NCBI RefSeq assembly: GCF_901538355.1
Contig: NZ_LR593887.1
Span: 3,200,920 to 3,264,919 of the forward strand
DNA from: Tuwongella immobilis
GTDB taxonomy: Bacteria; Planctomycetota; Planctomycetia; Gemmatales; Gemmataceae
DNA: 64,000 nucleotides
Direction: 5' to 3'
This document shows positions 28,955 to 37,538 of the stretch, piece by piece. The notes beneath the pieces are model-generated. The model had not been told where the DNA came from. It was given only the letters and a program-made list of their open reading frames with translations, and did no database searches. The position numbers and the translations under genes were made by a program. Each line of letters begins with the position of its first letter. Positions within the stretch are counted from its first letter, which is position 1.

Positions 28955-30244
28955 ATGAAAAATATCGATTCCCCACAAAAACTCCGAGCTGGTATGGTGG
29001 GGCTTGGGATGATTTTCGATGAGACGTATCGACCATTCTTCGAGCGTGCGCAAGAAGAGGGAATTTATCGGAAATCATTCGGCCCTACTTCCATCGAGTT
29101 GGGTGGAATCGTGACGCGCACCGGACATCGTGCCGCACGCTATTTGGCGAATCGACCGAAGACCGATATTCCATGTGATTCGTTTGTCGGTGAACATGGC
29201 TTGAGCGAACTGCTACAACAGACCGACATTAACGTTGTTTGCGTCGCTACTCCCGACGATCGACATTTTGATGTCTCGATCCAAGCGATCCGATCTGGAA
29301 AGCACGTCCTCATCGAGAAGCCATCCGTCTTGACTCTCGTTCAGTTGGATCAGCTTCAGGCCGCAGCCGAGAAACACCAAGTTTTGGTAAAAGTGGTCTA
29401 CCACAAACTTCTCGATCCGGATCACAAAAAGCTCAGAACCCATGTCGCGAATGGAATTCTGCAGCATGTCAATAATGGATATTGTTCACTTCTAGAACCA
29501 AAATCGATTTCCGGTTCACAGTTTGCTGAATGGATCACAGGTCGAAATCCAAGTACCTACGTTGCGGTTCACTATATCAAACTGATCGATTTTACGTTTC
29601 ACACAGATTGGCAGTTGCATCGAATCACAGCAACTGGACAACGAGGACTTGTTGATTCCCCGACGGGTCCGACATGGGATTCCAACCAGATTCAGGTCAT
29701 TTACCGATATCCGGATGGGCGTGAAGCTGCATTCGATATTCATACATCCTGGGTGAATCCAGACAACTTTCCTGGGTATGTTGACCAGGAAGTCCAGTTT
29801 CGATTCGATAACGGAATTTGGAATGCCCATCAACGGAAACGAGGCGTTGAAATTGCGGTTGAGCACCAATCTCCCAATCCGATTAAGTACACACCGAATC
29901 ATCATTACAATGGGTCATTCATCGAACCCTGGGGAGATGCGAGTCAACGCGGTTATGGAATTGAGGTAATTGAGCGGTTTTTTGAAGAAGTTGCCTTCGT
30001 CGAATTTGGAGGAAAGACCGAAGAAAGACGATCACGACTCGAGAAGATGCAGAAACTCGACTACAACGATATTCGAACGGACCGGAATACCGTGGCAATT
30101 GTTCAGGCGGTCGAAGCAGTTTTGGAGGAAGCCGTGCAAAATCGCCCTGGTTCGACGGTGTTTGTCAATCACTCCAAAGGCGGTTTAGTTCTCTTTTCTC
30201 CTGGAATCAGCGAACCTCGAGTGTTATACGCCGGTCAAGTATAA
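28955..30244 (+). CDS. Gfo/Idh/MocA family oxidoreductase
   Basis: A 429-residue NAD(P)-dependent oxidoreductase starting MKNIDSPQKLRAGMVGLG; the frame extends upstream to 28898 over the previous gene. Rossmann motif GMVGLGMIFDETYRPFF (GxGxI-type), then VVCVATPDDRHFDVSIQAIRSGKHVLIEKP, the family EKP signature, and KVVYHKLLDPDH. The C-terminal domain is typical of sugar or inositol dehydrogenases. It probably oxidises a sugar or cyclitol; the substrate is not visible. It is 16 bases after the membrane protein and 120 bases before the aminotransferase, so the three may share a pathway in envelope sugar metabolism. Confidence 0.86.
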   Translation: MKNIDSPQKLRAGMVGLGMIFDETYRPFFERAQEEGIYRKSFGPTSIELGGIVTRTGHRAARYLANRPKTDIPCDSFVGEHGLSELLQQTDINVVCVATPDDRHFDVSIQAIRSGKHVLIEKPSVLTLVQLDQLQAAAEKHQVLVKVVYHKLLDPDHKKLRTHVANGILQHVNNGYCSLLEPKSISGSQFAEWITGRNPSTYVAVHYIKLIDFTFHTDWQLHRITATGQRGLVDSPTGPTWDSNQIQVIYRYPDGREAAFDIHTSWVNPDNFPGYVDQEVQFRFDNGIWNAHQRKRGVEIAVEHQSPNPIKYTPNHHYNGSFIEPWGDASQRGYGIEVIERFFEEVAFVEFGGKTEERRSRLEKMQKLDYNDIRTDRNTVAIVQAVEAVLEEAVQNRPGSTVFVNHSKGGLVLFSPGISEPRVLYAGQV

Positions 30245-30364
30245 ACTTCGGATTTCTGACGAAAGCATTGGATCGATGCTGGTAATCTCCGTTTCGATTC
30301 CAGTATACTTCCTTGAAAGTGATTCATTTTCCATACCCCTACCCCAGATAAGGATGTGGCCAAG

Positions 30365-31813
30365 ATGACCGCACCTATTCATCATCCTCACGAACACGAA
30401 TCTAACCTCCTTCGAGATCATATTTCCCATCTCGAACCGCGATCGCTTCGCACCTACACCCCTTCACTTGCAGTTTTGGCCAAGAGTGCTGGGGTCTTTC
30501 ATTGGACACCCGAAGGAAAGCGCCTGTATGATTTTTCGTCAGGTGTGTTAGTCGCCAATTTAGGGCATAATCCGATTCGTTGGATGCAGCGGTTTCAACA
30601 ATACATGGGATGGCCAACCGGTGCGATCCAACAAACAGATGATGCACCGGATGGATATTTCTCAGCGGTAACCATGACCGCCTACAACGGGATAACACCG
30701 GTTGAGACGCTTGCAAGCCGCCGATTACTGGAAACCGTACAGAGCGTTCCGGGAGGAGCTCGACTCCAACAAGTGATGTGGGCTGCTTCTGGATCGGAAG
30801 CAATCCAAAAAGCACTTTGGACTGCAATGGCGTTCGACCGAACTCGCCCGATGATCCTTGCGACTCGCTTTGGTTTTCATGGCAAGAAAGGTCTTGCCAA
30901 CGCGATCACAGGGAGCGAACACGACGCCGAACGAGATCCCCGCGTCCGATTTATTAGCTTCCCCATGCATGAATCTCGAGACTTAACGCTTCGGACGCAT
31001 TCGTTCGATCCGACTCCATATCGAAAAGAATTAGAGGCACTTTACCATCAATATGGTCAAAAAATTGGCTGTCTGGTGACTGAGCCATATTTAGGTGGCG
31101 GTGGGTCATATCACCCACCAATTGCATACCACCAAATGCTTCAGGATTTCTGTCGCGAGCACGACATTTTGTTGATTTTTGATGAGGTGCAGGCAAACTT
31201 CGGTCGAACCGGAAACCTATTTGCATACACCACTTATGGTGTTGAGCCAGATATGGTCGTGCTCGGGAAAGGTCTCGGGAACGGTGTTCCGGTTGCTGCG
31301 GTCGTTGGTCGCCGCGATCTCTTCCAATCCATGGCATATGGGGAAGGATCCGATACTTGGAGCGCAAATCCGTTATGTTGCGCCTCGGTATTGGCAACGC
31401 TCGATGAATTTGCTGATCCTGAAGTTATGCACAACTGCCATCGCTCTTCAGCAATTATTGAAGCTGGTCTCTGTGAATTAAAGTCTTTTCCATTTGTTGC
31501 TCACGTTCGAGGTGAGAACGGCGGGATGGTCTGGGGCGTCGAAATGCAAGATTATGCAGGTCGAACCGCTCAGGAATGGGCCAATGCAGTTGTGCTTGCC
31601 GCCTATCATGGTGATGGTGACGATGCAACTTGTGATGGAATCCATTTGTTAGGCCCACTCTCAAAGAAGATTGTCCGAATCTCCCCTCCCCTCACGATTT
31701 CTCAATCAGAAGCCACAGACTCGATGCGAATTCTGCATGGAGCGATTTCGAGATTGAACCAATCGGTCGGGAAATCCGTAGAAGTGAAATCCGCTTACGT
31801 TGGGGTGAATTGA
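30365..31813 (+). CDS. Class III PLP-dependent aminotransferase
   Basis: A 482-residue fold-type I aminotransferase. GSEAIQKALWTAM and FHGKKG are the phosphate-binding region, DEVQANFGRTG contains the Asp that contacts the PLP ring nitrogen, and the Lys of VVLGKGLGNGVP forms the internal aldimine. The family includes acetylornithine, GABA and diaminobutyrate aminotransferases; substrate choice cannot be read here. The start at ATG 30365 follows AAGGA by 10 bases; a GTG at 30356 is in frame but lacks spacing. The PLP aldimine site shows it should be active in amine or amino-acid metabolism. Confidence 0.86.
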   Translation: MTAPIHHPHEHESNLLRDHISHLEPRSLRTYTPSLAVLAKSAGVFHWTPEGKRLYDFSSGVLVANLGHNPIRWMQRFQQYMGWPTGAIQQTDDAPDGYFSAVTMTAYNGITPVETLASRRLLETVQSVPGGARLQQVMWAASGSEAIQKALWTAMAFDRTRPMILATRFGFHGKKGLANAITGSEHDAERDPRVRFISFPMHESRDLTLRTHSFDPTPYRKELEALYHQYGQKIGCLVTEPYLGGGGSYHPPIAYHQMLQDFCREHDILLIFDEVQANFGRTGNLFAYTTYGVEPDMVVLGKGLGNGVPVAAVVGRRDLFQSMAYGEGSDTWSANPLCCASVLATLDEFADPEVMHNCHRSSAIIEAGLCELKSFPFVAHVRGENGGMVWGVEMQDYAGRTAQEWANAVVLAAYHGDGDDATCDGIHLLGPLSKKIVRISPPLTISQSEATDSMRILHGAISRLNQSVGKSVEVKSAYVGVN

Positions 31814-31831
31814 TTTTGCTGAGGTAGCGAA

Positions 31832-32842
31832 ATGACCATGGCTTCCTTCATAACCCTCTGGATTGAAGGTATTTCAAGTTTACTTGGAATTCTTGAATTT
31901 GAAGTGCGAGCCTTTCTCACAGTCGGCCTTGTTTGTCTGATTTGTGGATTGGTTGGGGCCATGGTCATGGCAAACCGGATGGCATTCTTCAGCGATGCGA
32001 TGGCACATTGCTCATTTGCTGGCGTCGCATTAGGGATGTTAACAGTCCTAATGTTTGGATATTCGCTGAAAGCTGGTGATGCACAAGATTGGTTAGTTCC
32101 ATTAGTGATGGTTCTGTTCTCAGTACTTATTGGATTTGGGATTGCGTGGGTCCGGGAACGGACTAATCTTGCTACCGATGCAATTATTGGGGTGTTTTTT
32201 GCCGGCGCGATGGGATTTGGTGCACTTCTCCTGACGGCTCTGCGAAATCGATCGCGATTTGATCCCGAAGGATTTCTATTTGGGAATCCATGGGTCGCTA
32301 CTGATATCGATCTATTCTATTTGCTGATACTGCTTGGATTTACGACTATCCTCATGATCGGTCGACAAAATTCATTTCTACTAAGCAGTTTTAATCAGAC
32401 ACTTGCGAAGTCGAGAGGAACTTCAACACGGATCAATCAGTATCTGTTTATTGTTCTCCTCGCCTTGATTGTGAATTTCTCGCTTCGTGCAGTAGGTGTT
32501 CTGTTGATTAACGGGCTAATTATTGTGCCTGCTGCTTCTGCAGCGAACATTGCCCGGAATATTCGTGAACTTTACCTGTGGTCGATCGGCCTCAGCGTCA
32601 CTTCCGGTCTTGGGGGACTTCTCGTGAGTTCCCACCTGAAACTTCCCATGCCGGAAGGGCCGCCGCTTGAATTCGGCCCAAGCGGTCCCATTCTATTGAT
32701 TGCGGTATTCGGATTCTTTTTCACTCTGGCACTCGCTGCGAACCGAGCTTGGAATGAGCGGTTTGCGTCTGGGCGAAGCAACCCGAACACGAGTTGTCCC
32801 GAGCATCCTGACTCGCCGAATGAACCCTTCTGTCTGCACTGA
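31832..32842 (+). CDS. ABC-3 family metal permease (ZnuB/MntB-like)
   Basis: A 336-residue membrane protein with about 8-9 helices. The ABC-3 (zinc/manganese/iron chelate) signature is seen in GLVGAMVMANRMAFFSDAM, with AHCSFAGVALG, and INGLIIVPAASAANIARN. In this family two such subunits with an ATPase and a solute-binding lipoprotein import Zn2+ or Mn2+. Here no ATPase or binding protein is adjacent. GAGGT lies 8 bases upstream of ATG. The C-terminus carries a hydrophilic tail with two Cys (TSCPEHPDSPNEPFCLH). It heads a four-gene metal cluster; gap to the next gene is 57 bases. Confidence 0.86.
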   Translation: MTMASFITLWIEGISSLLGILEFEVRAFLTVGLVCLICGLVGAMVMANRMAFFSDAMAHCSFAGVALGMLTVLMFGYSLKAGDAQDWLVPLVMVLFSVLIGFGIAWVRERTNLATDAIIGVFFAGAMGFGALLLTALRNRSRFDPEGFLFGNPWVATDIDLFYLLILLGFTTILMIGRQNSFLLSSFNQTLAKSRGTSTRINQYLFIVLLALIVNFSLRAVGVLLINGLIIVPAASAANIARNIRELYLWSIGLSVTSGLGGLLVSSHLKLPMPEGPPLEFGPSGPILLIAVFGFFFTLALAANRAWNERFASGRSNPNTSCPEHPDSPNEPFCLH

Positions 32843-32899
32843 GCGTATTGCTAGTAATTGTGCATTCGAACCAAACCTTCAATCGGCGAGAGACGAGTC

Positions 32900-33934
32900 G
32901 TGGAAGAACAGGTAAAAGACTTCGTCATTACATTCTCTTCCATTTTATGGGAGGCATTTCCGTTCATTGTACTCGGGGCCCTCGTTGCAGGGATTCTCGA
33001 AGAAATGGTGCCACAACAAGCGATTGCGAAAATTGTCCCGAAGAGCCGCCTTCTGGCGGTAATGTTGGGCGGTGGGCTGGGCCTGATTTTCCCGATGTGT
33101 GAATGTGGGATTGTCCCGATTATGCGGCGTCTCTTGCGCAAAGGACTTCCGCTCGGGACTTGTATTGCGTATATGCTTGCTGGTCCAATTATCAATCTTG
33201 TTGTGATTGCCAGCACTGCTGTCGCGTTTTATCCACATGGAATCGGGCTTGAGATGGTGGTCCTTCGCGTGGGAATCGGATTTCTGATTGCCTGCACAAC
33301 TGCCGCGGTGGTCGAATTTGTTCTCGTGCCGAAGCATGGCGATTCACTCCTCACCGAAGTTGCACGACCGCCGAAGCCGAGCTCGAATCCGTTGTCATTG
33401 ACAGTCGTGGAAGACACAAATGAAGTGCATCCGGCAGAAAACCGAGCAGGCGAATCTCGACCATTCTTCCAGCGGCTTGGGAATATTTCGGAGACCGCAT
33501 TACATGATTTCGTCGATATCATGGTCTTTGTGATTCTCGGATCCATTTTAGCTGCAATGGCCAAGCTATTTCTCACGGCAGATCAAGTTTCGAACTTGTC
33601 GATGACCTACCCTGCTTTGGCAATTTTGGCCATGATGGGGTTGGCAATTCTGTTATGCCTCTGTAGTGAGGCTGATGCGTTTGTCGCCGCGAGTTTCACG
33701 ACACTGCATCCTTCTGCGAAACTTGCATTCCTGGTGCTCGGGCCAATGTTCGACTTGAAACTGCTTCTGATGTACACCCGGGTCTTTAAGCGCCGGCTCA
33801 TCCTCACCATCGTAAGCTGTGTGATTATCCAAGTTTTTGTTTACATGATGCTTGTTCATGTTGCTTGGAATGCATTGGGTTTGCCAACGTCTTCAATCGG
33901 TATCGAAGTCCCAGTAGCGACCGAAAATCAATGA
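32900..33934 (+). CDS. UPF0718/DUF318 permease (YcgR/YraQ-like)
   Basis: A 344-residue membrane protein with about 8 helices, starting at GTG 32900 (VEEQVKDFVITF) after GAGAG. Signature motifs are MCECGIVPIMRRLLRKGLP and the LCLCSEADAFVAAS near the end, typical of DUF318 proteins; conserved Cys residues in both are likely metal or metalloid ligands. Family members act in metal(loid) export or homeostasis (for example ArsP-like, YcgR), and many are paired with a DUF1980 protein, which is the next gene (22 bases on). A cytoplasmic loop of about 60 residues splits the two halves. Confidence 0.84.
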   Translation: MEEQVKDFVITFSSILWEAFPFIVLGALVAGILEEMVPQQAIAKIVPKSRLLAVMLGGGLGLIFPMCECGIVPIMRRLLRKGLPLGTCIAYMLAGPIINLVVIASTAVAFYPHGIGLEMVVLRVGIGFLIACTTAAVVEFVLVPKHGDSLLTEVARPPKPSSNPLSLTVVEDTNEVHPAENRAGESRPFFQRLGNISETALHDFVDIMVFVILGSILAAMAKLFLTADQVSNLSMTYPALAILAMMGLAILLCLCSEADAFVAASFTTLHPSAKLAFLVLGPMFDLKLLLMYTRVFKRRLILTIVSCVIIQVFVYMMLVHVAWNALGLPTSSIGIEVPVATENQ

Positions 33935-33956
33935 TTCATCCGACGGAGATGCTCCT

Positions 33957-34871
33957 ATGCCGCACGGTCATTCGCATGCCGATCAACCGAATTATTTCTT
34001 GGATCAGCTTTCATCGATCATCGTTTGTGGGGCAATTGGTGTCGTTGGGATCTTAATGTATCGCTCCGGAATGTTAGCGATTATTCTCGCCCCCGCATTT
34101 TGGCCCCCGGTTCTTGCGGGTGGAATCGTCCTCACGCTGATTGTCTGCGTGCGTGCGATCACGCTTTGGAATGAGGCGGGGAAACTTGGAAATGCACATG
34201 CTCATTCGCATCATGCCCATGCCCATGAACATGGCCCGGATTGCAATCATGAGCATCACGACCACCATCACCATGAGCATCATCACGCTCATGACCATAA
34301 ACATCACACTCATGACCACCAACATCATCACCATGATCATGCTCATGATCATGACCATGGTTGGTCGCCTGGTCGATATGTCCTTTTACTCTGTCCAGTG
34401 ATTCTTTTTTCGTTGAATCTCCCGAATAAGGGATTTAGCAATTCGATGCTCGGGCGGGCACTTGGAGACCAAAATCAGACATTGGAGTCCGGCGGCGCAG
34501 TCGTAAAAAAAGAAGGCCAAATTCTTCGCTTTAACGAATTGGCGTCGGCTGCTCTGCAGCGGAAAAGTCGTGAATATTTCCAGGGGCAGACGGCAAAACT
34601 TCGTGGAATGTTCTGGCCGTTGGATGGCGACAAAGAATTTACCTTATTCCGGTTGAAGATGACGTGTTGTGCCGCGGACTCGATCCCATTGAAGGTTCGG
34701 ATCATTTCACCGGAACCGTTGAGTTTCCGCACACGTGATTGGGTCGAGATTGAGGGAACGATCGAATTTCGCAAAGTTGCCGGCAAGGAGGAATGGATTC
34801 CTGTGATTCAACTCGAATCGGCAGACAAAGTGAAATCGACTTCCCCTGATAATAACGAATATGAGATCTAA
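33957..34871 (+). CDS. DUF1980 permease partner with a His-rich cytoplasmic loop
   Basis: A 304-residue protein of the DUF1980 (TIGR03943) type. Two N-terminal helices (IIVCGAIGVVGILMY, AIILAPAFWPPVLAGGIV) are followed by a long His-rich stretch at about residues 80-135, dominated by H, D and E, which should bind Zn2+, Ni2+ or Co2+. A further membrane segment comes next, then a soluble domain with KLRGMFWPLDG, LKMTCCAADSIPLKV and WVEIEGTIEFR, the diagnostic TCCAAD region. The pair with the DUF318 gene is a known arrangement. GGAG precedes the start. The His-rich loop is unusually long compared with what I recall for the family. Confidence 0.85.
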   Translation: MPHGHSHADQPNYFLDQLSSIIVCGAIGVVGILMYRSGMLAIILAPAFWPPVLAGGIVLTLIVCVRAITLWNEAGKLGNAHAHSHHAHAHEHGPDCNHEHHDHHHHEHHHAHDHKHHTHDHQHHHHDHAHDHDHGWSPGRYVLLLCPVILFSLNLPNKGFSNSMLGRALGDQNQTLESGGAVVKKEGQILRFNELASAALQRKSREYFQGQTAKLRGMFWPLDGDKEFTLFRLKMTCCAADSIPLKVRIISPEPLSFRTRDWVEIEGTIEFRKVAGKEEWIPVIQLESADKVKSTSPDNNEYEI

Positions 34872-34874
34872 TCT

Positions 34875-35477
34875 GTGAGTCTGTTCGCTGTCCACATCGC
34901 GGATGGTCCGCTCTCCCCGATCTGGTTGATTGGGGGGGGCATTACCGCCATCACATTGCTCATTTACTCACTTTGGCGGTTCGATTCGAAGTATCTTCCA
35001 AGAATTGGTTGCTTGGCAGCAGTCTTTTTTCTCTCATCCCAATTTCATTTTCAAATTGGAATCGCGAGTGTCCACCTGCTGTTAAATGGTTTAGTTGGTG
35101 TGATGCTCGGTCGCTTTGCGGTGATCGCCATTCTTCAGGGGCTGATCCTTCAATACCTGCTCTTTAGCCATGGTGGCTATCTGACATTGGGGATAAATCT
35201 CACGATTTTGGCCCTTCCCGCATTGGTCGTTTCCACGATCGCAAAGCGGTTCACAATCACGCCGTCTCGAGCCTTTTGGTTGGGAATCTGCAGTTCAGGT
35301 ATGTCGGTATTGCTTAATTTTTGTGTCTTACTGCTGGGTGGAATTGATGATTGGAAGTTACTTGCGAATTGGGTATTGATATCACACCTACCGATTATTG
35401 TCTTGGAAGGTGTGATTCTTGCGGTCATTATCCCCTACCTGCAACAGGTGAAACCATCGCTAATGATTCACCCTTAA
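34875..35477 (+). CDS. CbiM-like metal ECF-type transport protein
   Basis: A 200-residue membrane protein beginning (GTG) SLFAVHIADGPLSPIW, the N-terminal His/Asp metal site of CbiM/NikM. It has about 6 helices, with ASVHLLLNGLVGVMLGR matching the second conserved region with its His. CbiM/NikM proteins bind Co2+ or Ni2+ and normally need CbiQ/CbiO energising partners, none of which is here. It starts 3 bases after the DUF1980 stop. It is shorter than usual (about 220-350 residues), so it could be a stand-alone metal permease. Its stop TAA (35475-35477) overlaps the mutS2 stop within TTAA. Confidence 0.82.
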   Translation: MSLFAVHIADGPLSPIWLIGGGITAITLLIYSLWRFDSKYLPRIGCLAAVFFLSSQFHFQIGIASVHLLLNGLVGVMLGRFAVIAILQGLILQYLLFSHGGYLTLGINLTILALPALVVSTIAKRFTITPSRAFWLGICSSGMSVLLNFCVLLLGGIDDWKLLANWVLISHLPIIVLEGVILAVIIPYLQQVKPSLMIHP

Positions 35478-37411
35478 TTCACTTCTTGAAGCGGGAAAAT
35501 TTCTTCGATCGGAACTTCCCATTGACCGATCCCAACGCTAACAACAACGATATTTTTGCGATGGTCGATCCGAATCACACGTCCCGGTTTATCAAATCGA
35601 GAGACTCGAACTTGTTCGTTCACTTGGAGCCGAGTGCGCATTTCCTTCAATGCGGCTTCTCGCTTTGATTCGCGATTGAGTTCCGCCAGCTTGGCTTCAA
35701 ACTTCTCGCGTTCGCGTTCGGCCTCATGTTGGGCCGCAAGAGCGTCGCTTCGTGCTTTCTCGGCCTCTTGACGCAACTCTTGTAACCGAGTCAGCTCACC
35801 CGTTTTCCCTTTCTTCCGGCGAAGATAATGATGGGCGCGTTGGAGCAATGATTTTGGCAATCGTAACCGACGGGCGATTTTTAATGCGTTGGACATCCCA
35901 AATTGTCCAATATAGAGCCGGTACGTTGGCCGCAGTGTTTCCACATCAAATTCGACAGCGCCGTTCTCCGCATGTTGATTATTGAAGGCATACGTCTTCA
36001 AATCACCCAGGTGGGTTGTGACGATCGCTCGGCAGCTCCGACTATCCAGTTCATCGAGAATCGCGCGGCCTAGTGCTGCGCCTTCAACGGGATCGGTGCC
36101 AGCCCCCATTTCGTCGAGCAACACTAAGGATTTTTCGTTGGTGATCTCTAAGATCGATCGGATTCGAGAGATGTGAGAACTGAAGGTGCTGAGCGATTGC
36201 TCTAAACTCTGCTCATCTCCAATATCCGCAAGGATATGTTGAAACATGGGGATCGCCGAGCCTTCGGTCGCTGGGATGTGCATCCCGGAAAGCGCCATCA
36301 GTGCGAGCAGGCCAGTTGTTTTCAAGGTAACTGTTTTGCCACCCGTATTTGGCCCCGTAATCACCAAAAGGTTGAATCCAACACCGAGCCGGACATCGAT
36401 TGGGACAACCTGCCGACGACGCACTGGTTCATCAGGTTTCTTGGGATTGGGAGACGGAAGTGGCTCTGTTCGGAACAGATGTTCGAGCAGTGGATGGCGA
36501 GCGGAACGAAGCCAAAGCCGCCCTTCGGAATTAAGATCCGGTTGACTCATTCGGTAATCGAGACTGAATCGAGCTTTGGCGGTGATAAAATCGACTCGGC
36601 CCATAATGTCGATCATGTATCCGAATGCTTTGGATATTTTTCCAATTTCAGCGGATAATTTTCTCAGAATACGACGAATCTCTCGTTCTTCGTCTGCCTT
36701 CACAACATCGCGTTCGGCACTAATGCTCGAAACACTTGCGGGTTCGATGAATACGGTTTCACCCGTCGGGCTCGTGCGATGGACAACGCCAGGAATTTTT
36801 TGTCGATGATTGGCAGCGACCGGAAGAACATAATGTTCCCCACTCACAGTCGCGTTGGGATATCGAAGAATCTCACGGATTTTGGGGTCACGCAATAATC
36901 GCTTGAGTTCCCCTTGGATTCGCTCATCAAAGTCGGCTAATTTTTGTCGAATTTGAGCGAGTTCTCGGCTCGCAGAATCGACGATATTGCCCCGCGGGTC
37001 GATCGCGGATGTGATGACTTTCGCGACGATTCCAAGGTCTTCGATTGGCTCGAGCAGTTCAATCAAACGATGGAGTTTTTCATCAATCCGCATCCGAAAC
37101 CGATACATCGCCCCGGTACAACTGAGTGTATCCGCCACTTCCAATAATTGCTCGGCAGTGAGCATGGTGCCGATTGCAGCACGGCGAACCAAGAGGCGAA
37201 CATCATGCAACCCGCCAAACGGGGGAGAATTGCCTTTAGAAATCGATTCGACCATTTCGCTGACAAGATGCAATTCTTGTCGAATGCGATTCTCGTCCGC
37301 CATCGGCTCGATCTGCTTGGCTTGTTCCTTGCCCAAGGAACAAGCCGCGTAATCCGCCAAAAGATTACGGACTTTGTCGAATTCCAGAAGTTCAAGCGTA
37401 TGTGCGTCCAT
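35474..37411 (-). CDS. mutS2: MutS2-like ATPase without Smr domain
   Basis: A 645-residue MutS2-type protein. The N-terminus (MDAHTLELLEFDKVRNLLADYA) and the MutS core lead to the Walker A site GPNTGGKT at about residues 353-360. Then come DIGDEQSLEQSLSTFSSH, the Walker B region LLDEMGAGTDPVEGAAL and ATTHLGDLK. A coiled coil (EAEKARSDALAAQHEAER) follows. The protein ends shortly after a KOW-like VIRIDHRKNIVVV segment, so the C-terminal Smr nuclease domain of MutS2 (about 780 residues in other bacteria) is missing. MutS2 acts in suppression of recombination and ribosome quality control. The start at 37411 is chosen by family alignment; ATG 37438 is possible. Confidence 0.85.
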   Translation of the reverse strand: MDAHTLELLEFDKVRNLLADYAACSLGKEQAKQIEPMADENRIRQELHLVSEMVESISKGNSPPFGGLHDVRLLVRRAAIGTMLTAEQLLEVADTLSCTGAMYRFRMRIDEKLHRLIELLEPIEDLGIVAKVITSAIDPRGNIVDSASRELAQIRQKLADFDERIQGELKRLLRDPKIREILRYPNATVSGEHYVLPVAANHRQKIPGVVHRTSPTGETVFIEPASVSSISAERDVVKADEEREIRRILRKLSAEIGKISKAFGYMIDIMGRVDFITAKARFSLDYRMSQPDLNSEGRLWLRSARHPLLEHLFRTEPLPSPNPKKPDEPVRRRQVVPIDVRLGVGFNLLVITGPNTGGKTVTLKTTGLLALMALSGMHIPATEGSAIPMFQHILADIGDEQSLEQSLSTFSSHISRIRSILEITNEKSLVLLDEMGAGTDPVEGAALGRAILDELDSRSCRAIVTTHLGDLKTYAFNNQHAENGAVEFDVETLRPTYRLYIGQFGMSNALKIARRLRLPKSLLQRAHHYLRRKKGKTGELTRLQELRQEAEKARSDALAAQHEAEREREKFEAKLAELNRESKREAALKEMRTRLQVNEQVRVSRFDKPGRVIRIDHRKNIVVVSVGIGQWEVPIEEIFPLQEVN

Positions 37412-37538
37412 GGTCGTCTTCAAATCCAGGTGATTCATATTCAAACAGAGCCGGTGCTTTCAGCGGAGGTTCGCAACCGTGAAAGATTTGTAGGCAGTAC
37501 TATTGGGAAAGCTCGACCTGACTTCGTATAAATGCAAT

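Noticed and set aside
34074-34358. Met/Val-rich minus-strand frame opposite the His-rich loop
   Set aside because: It is the reverse complement of the CAT/GAT-rich His repeats, which explains the Met and Ile runs. Not a gene.
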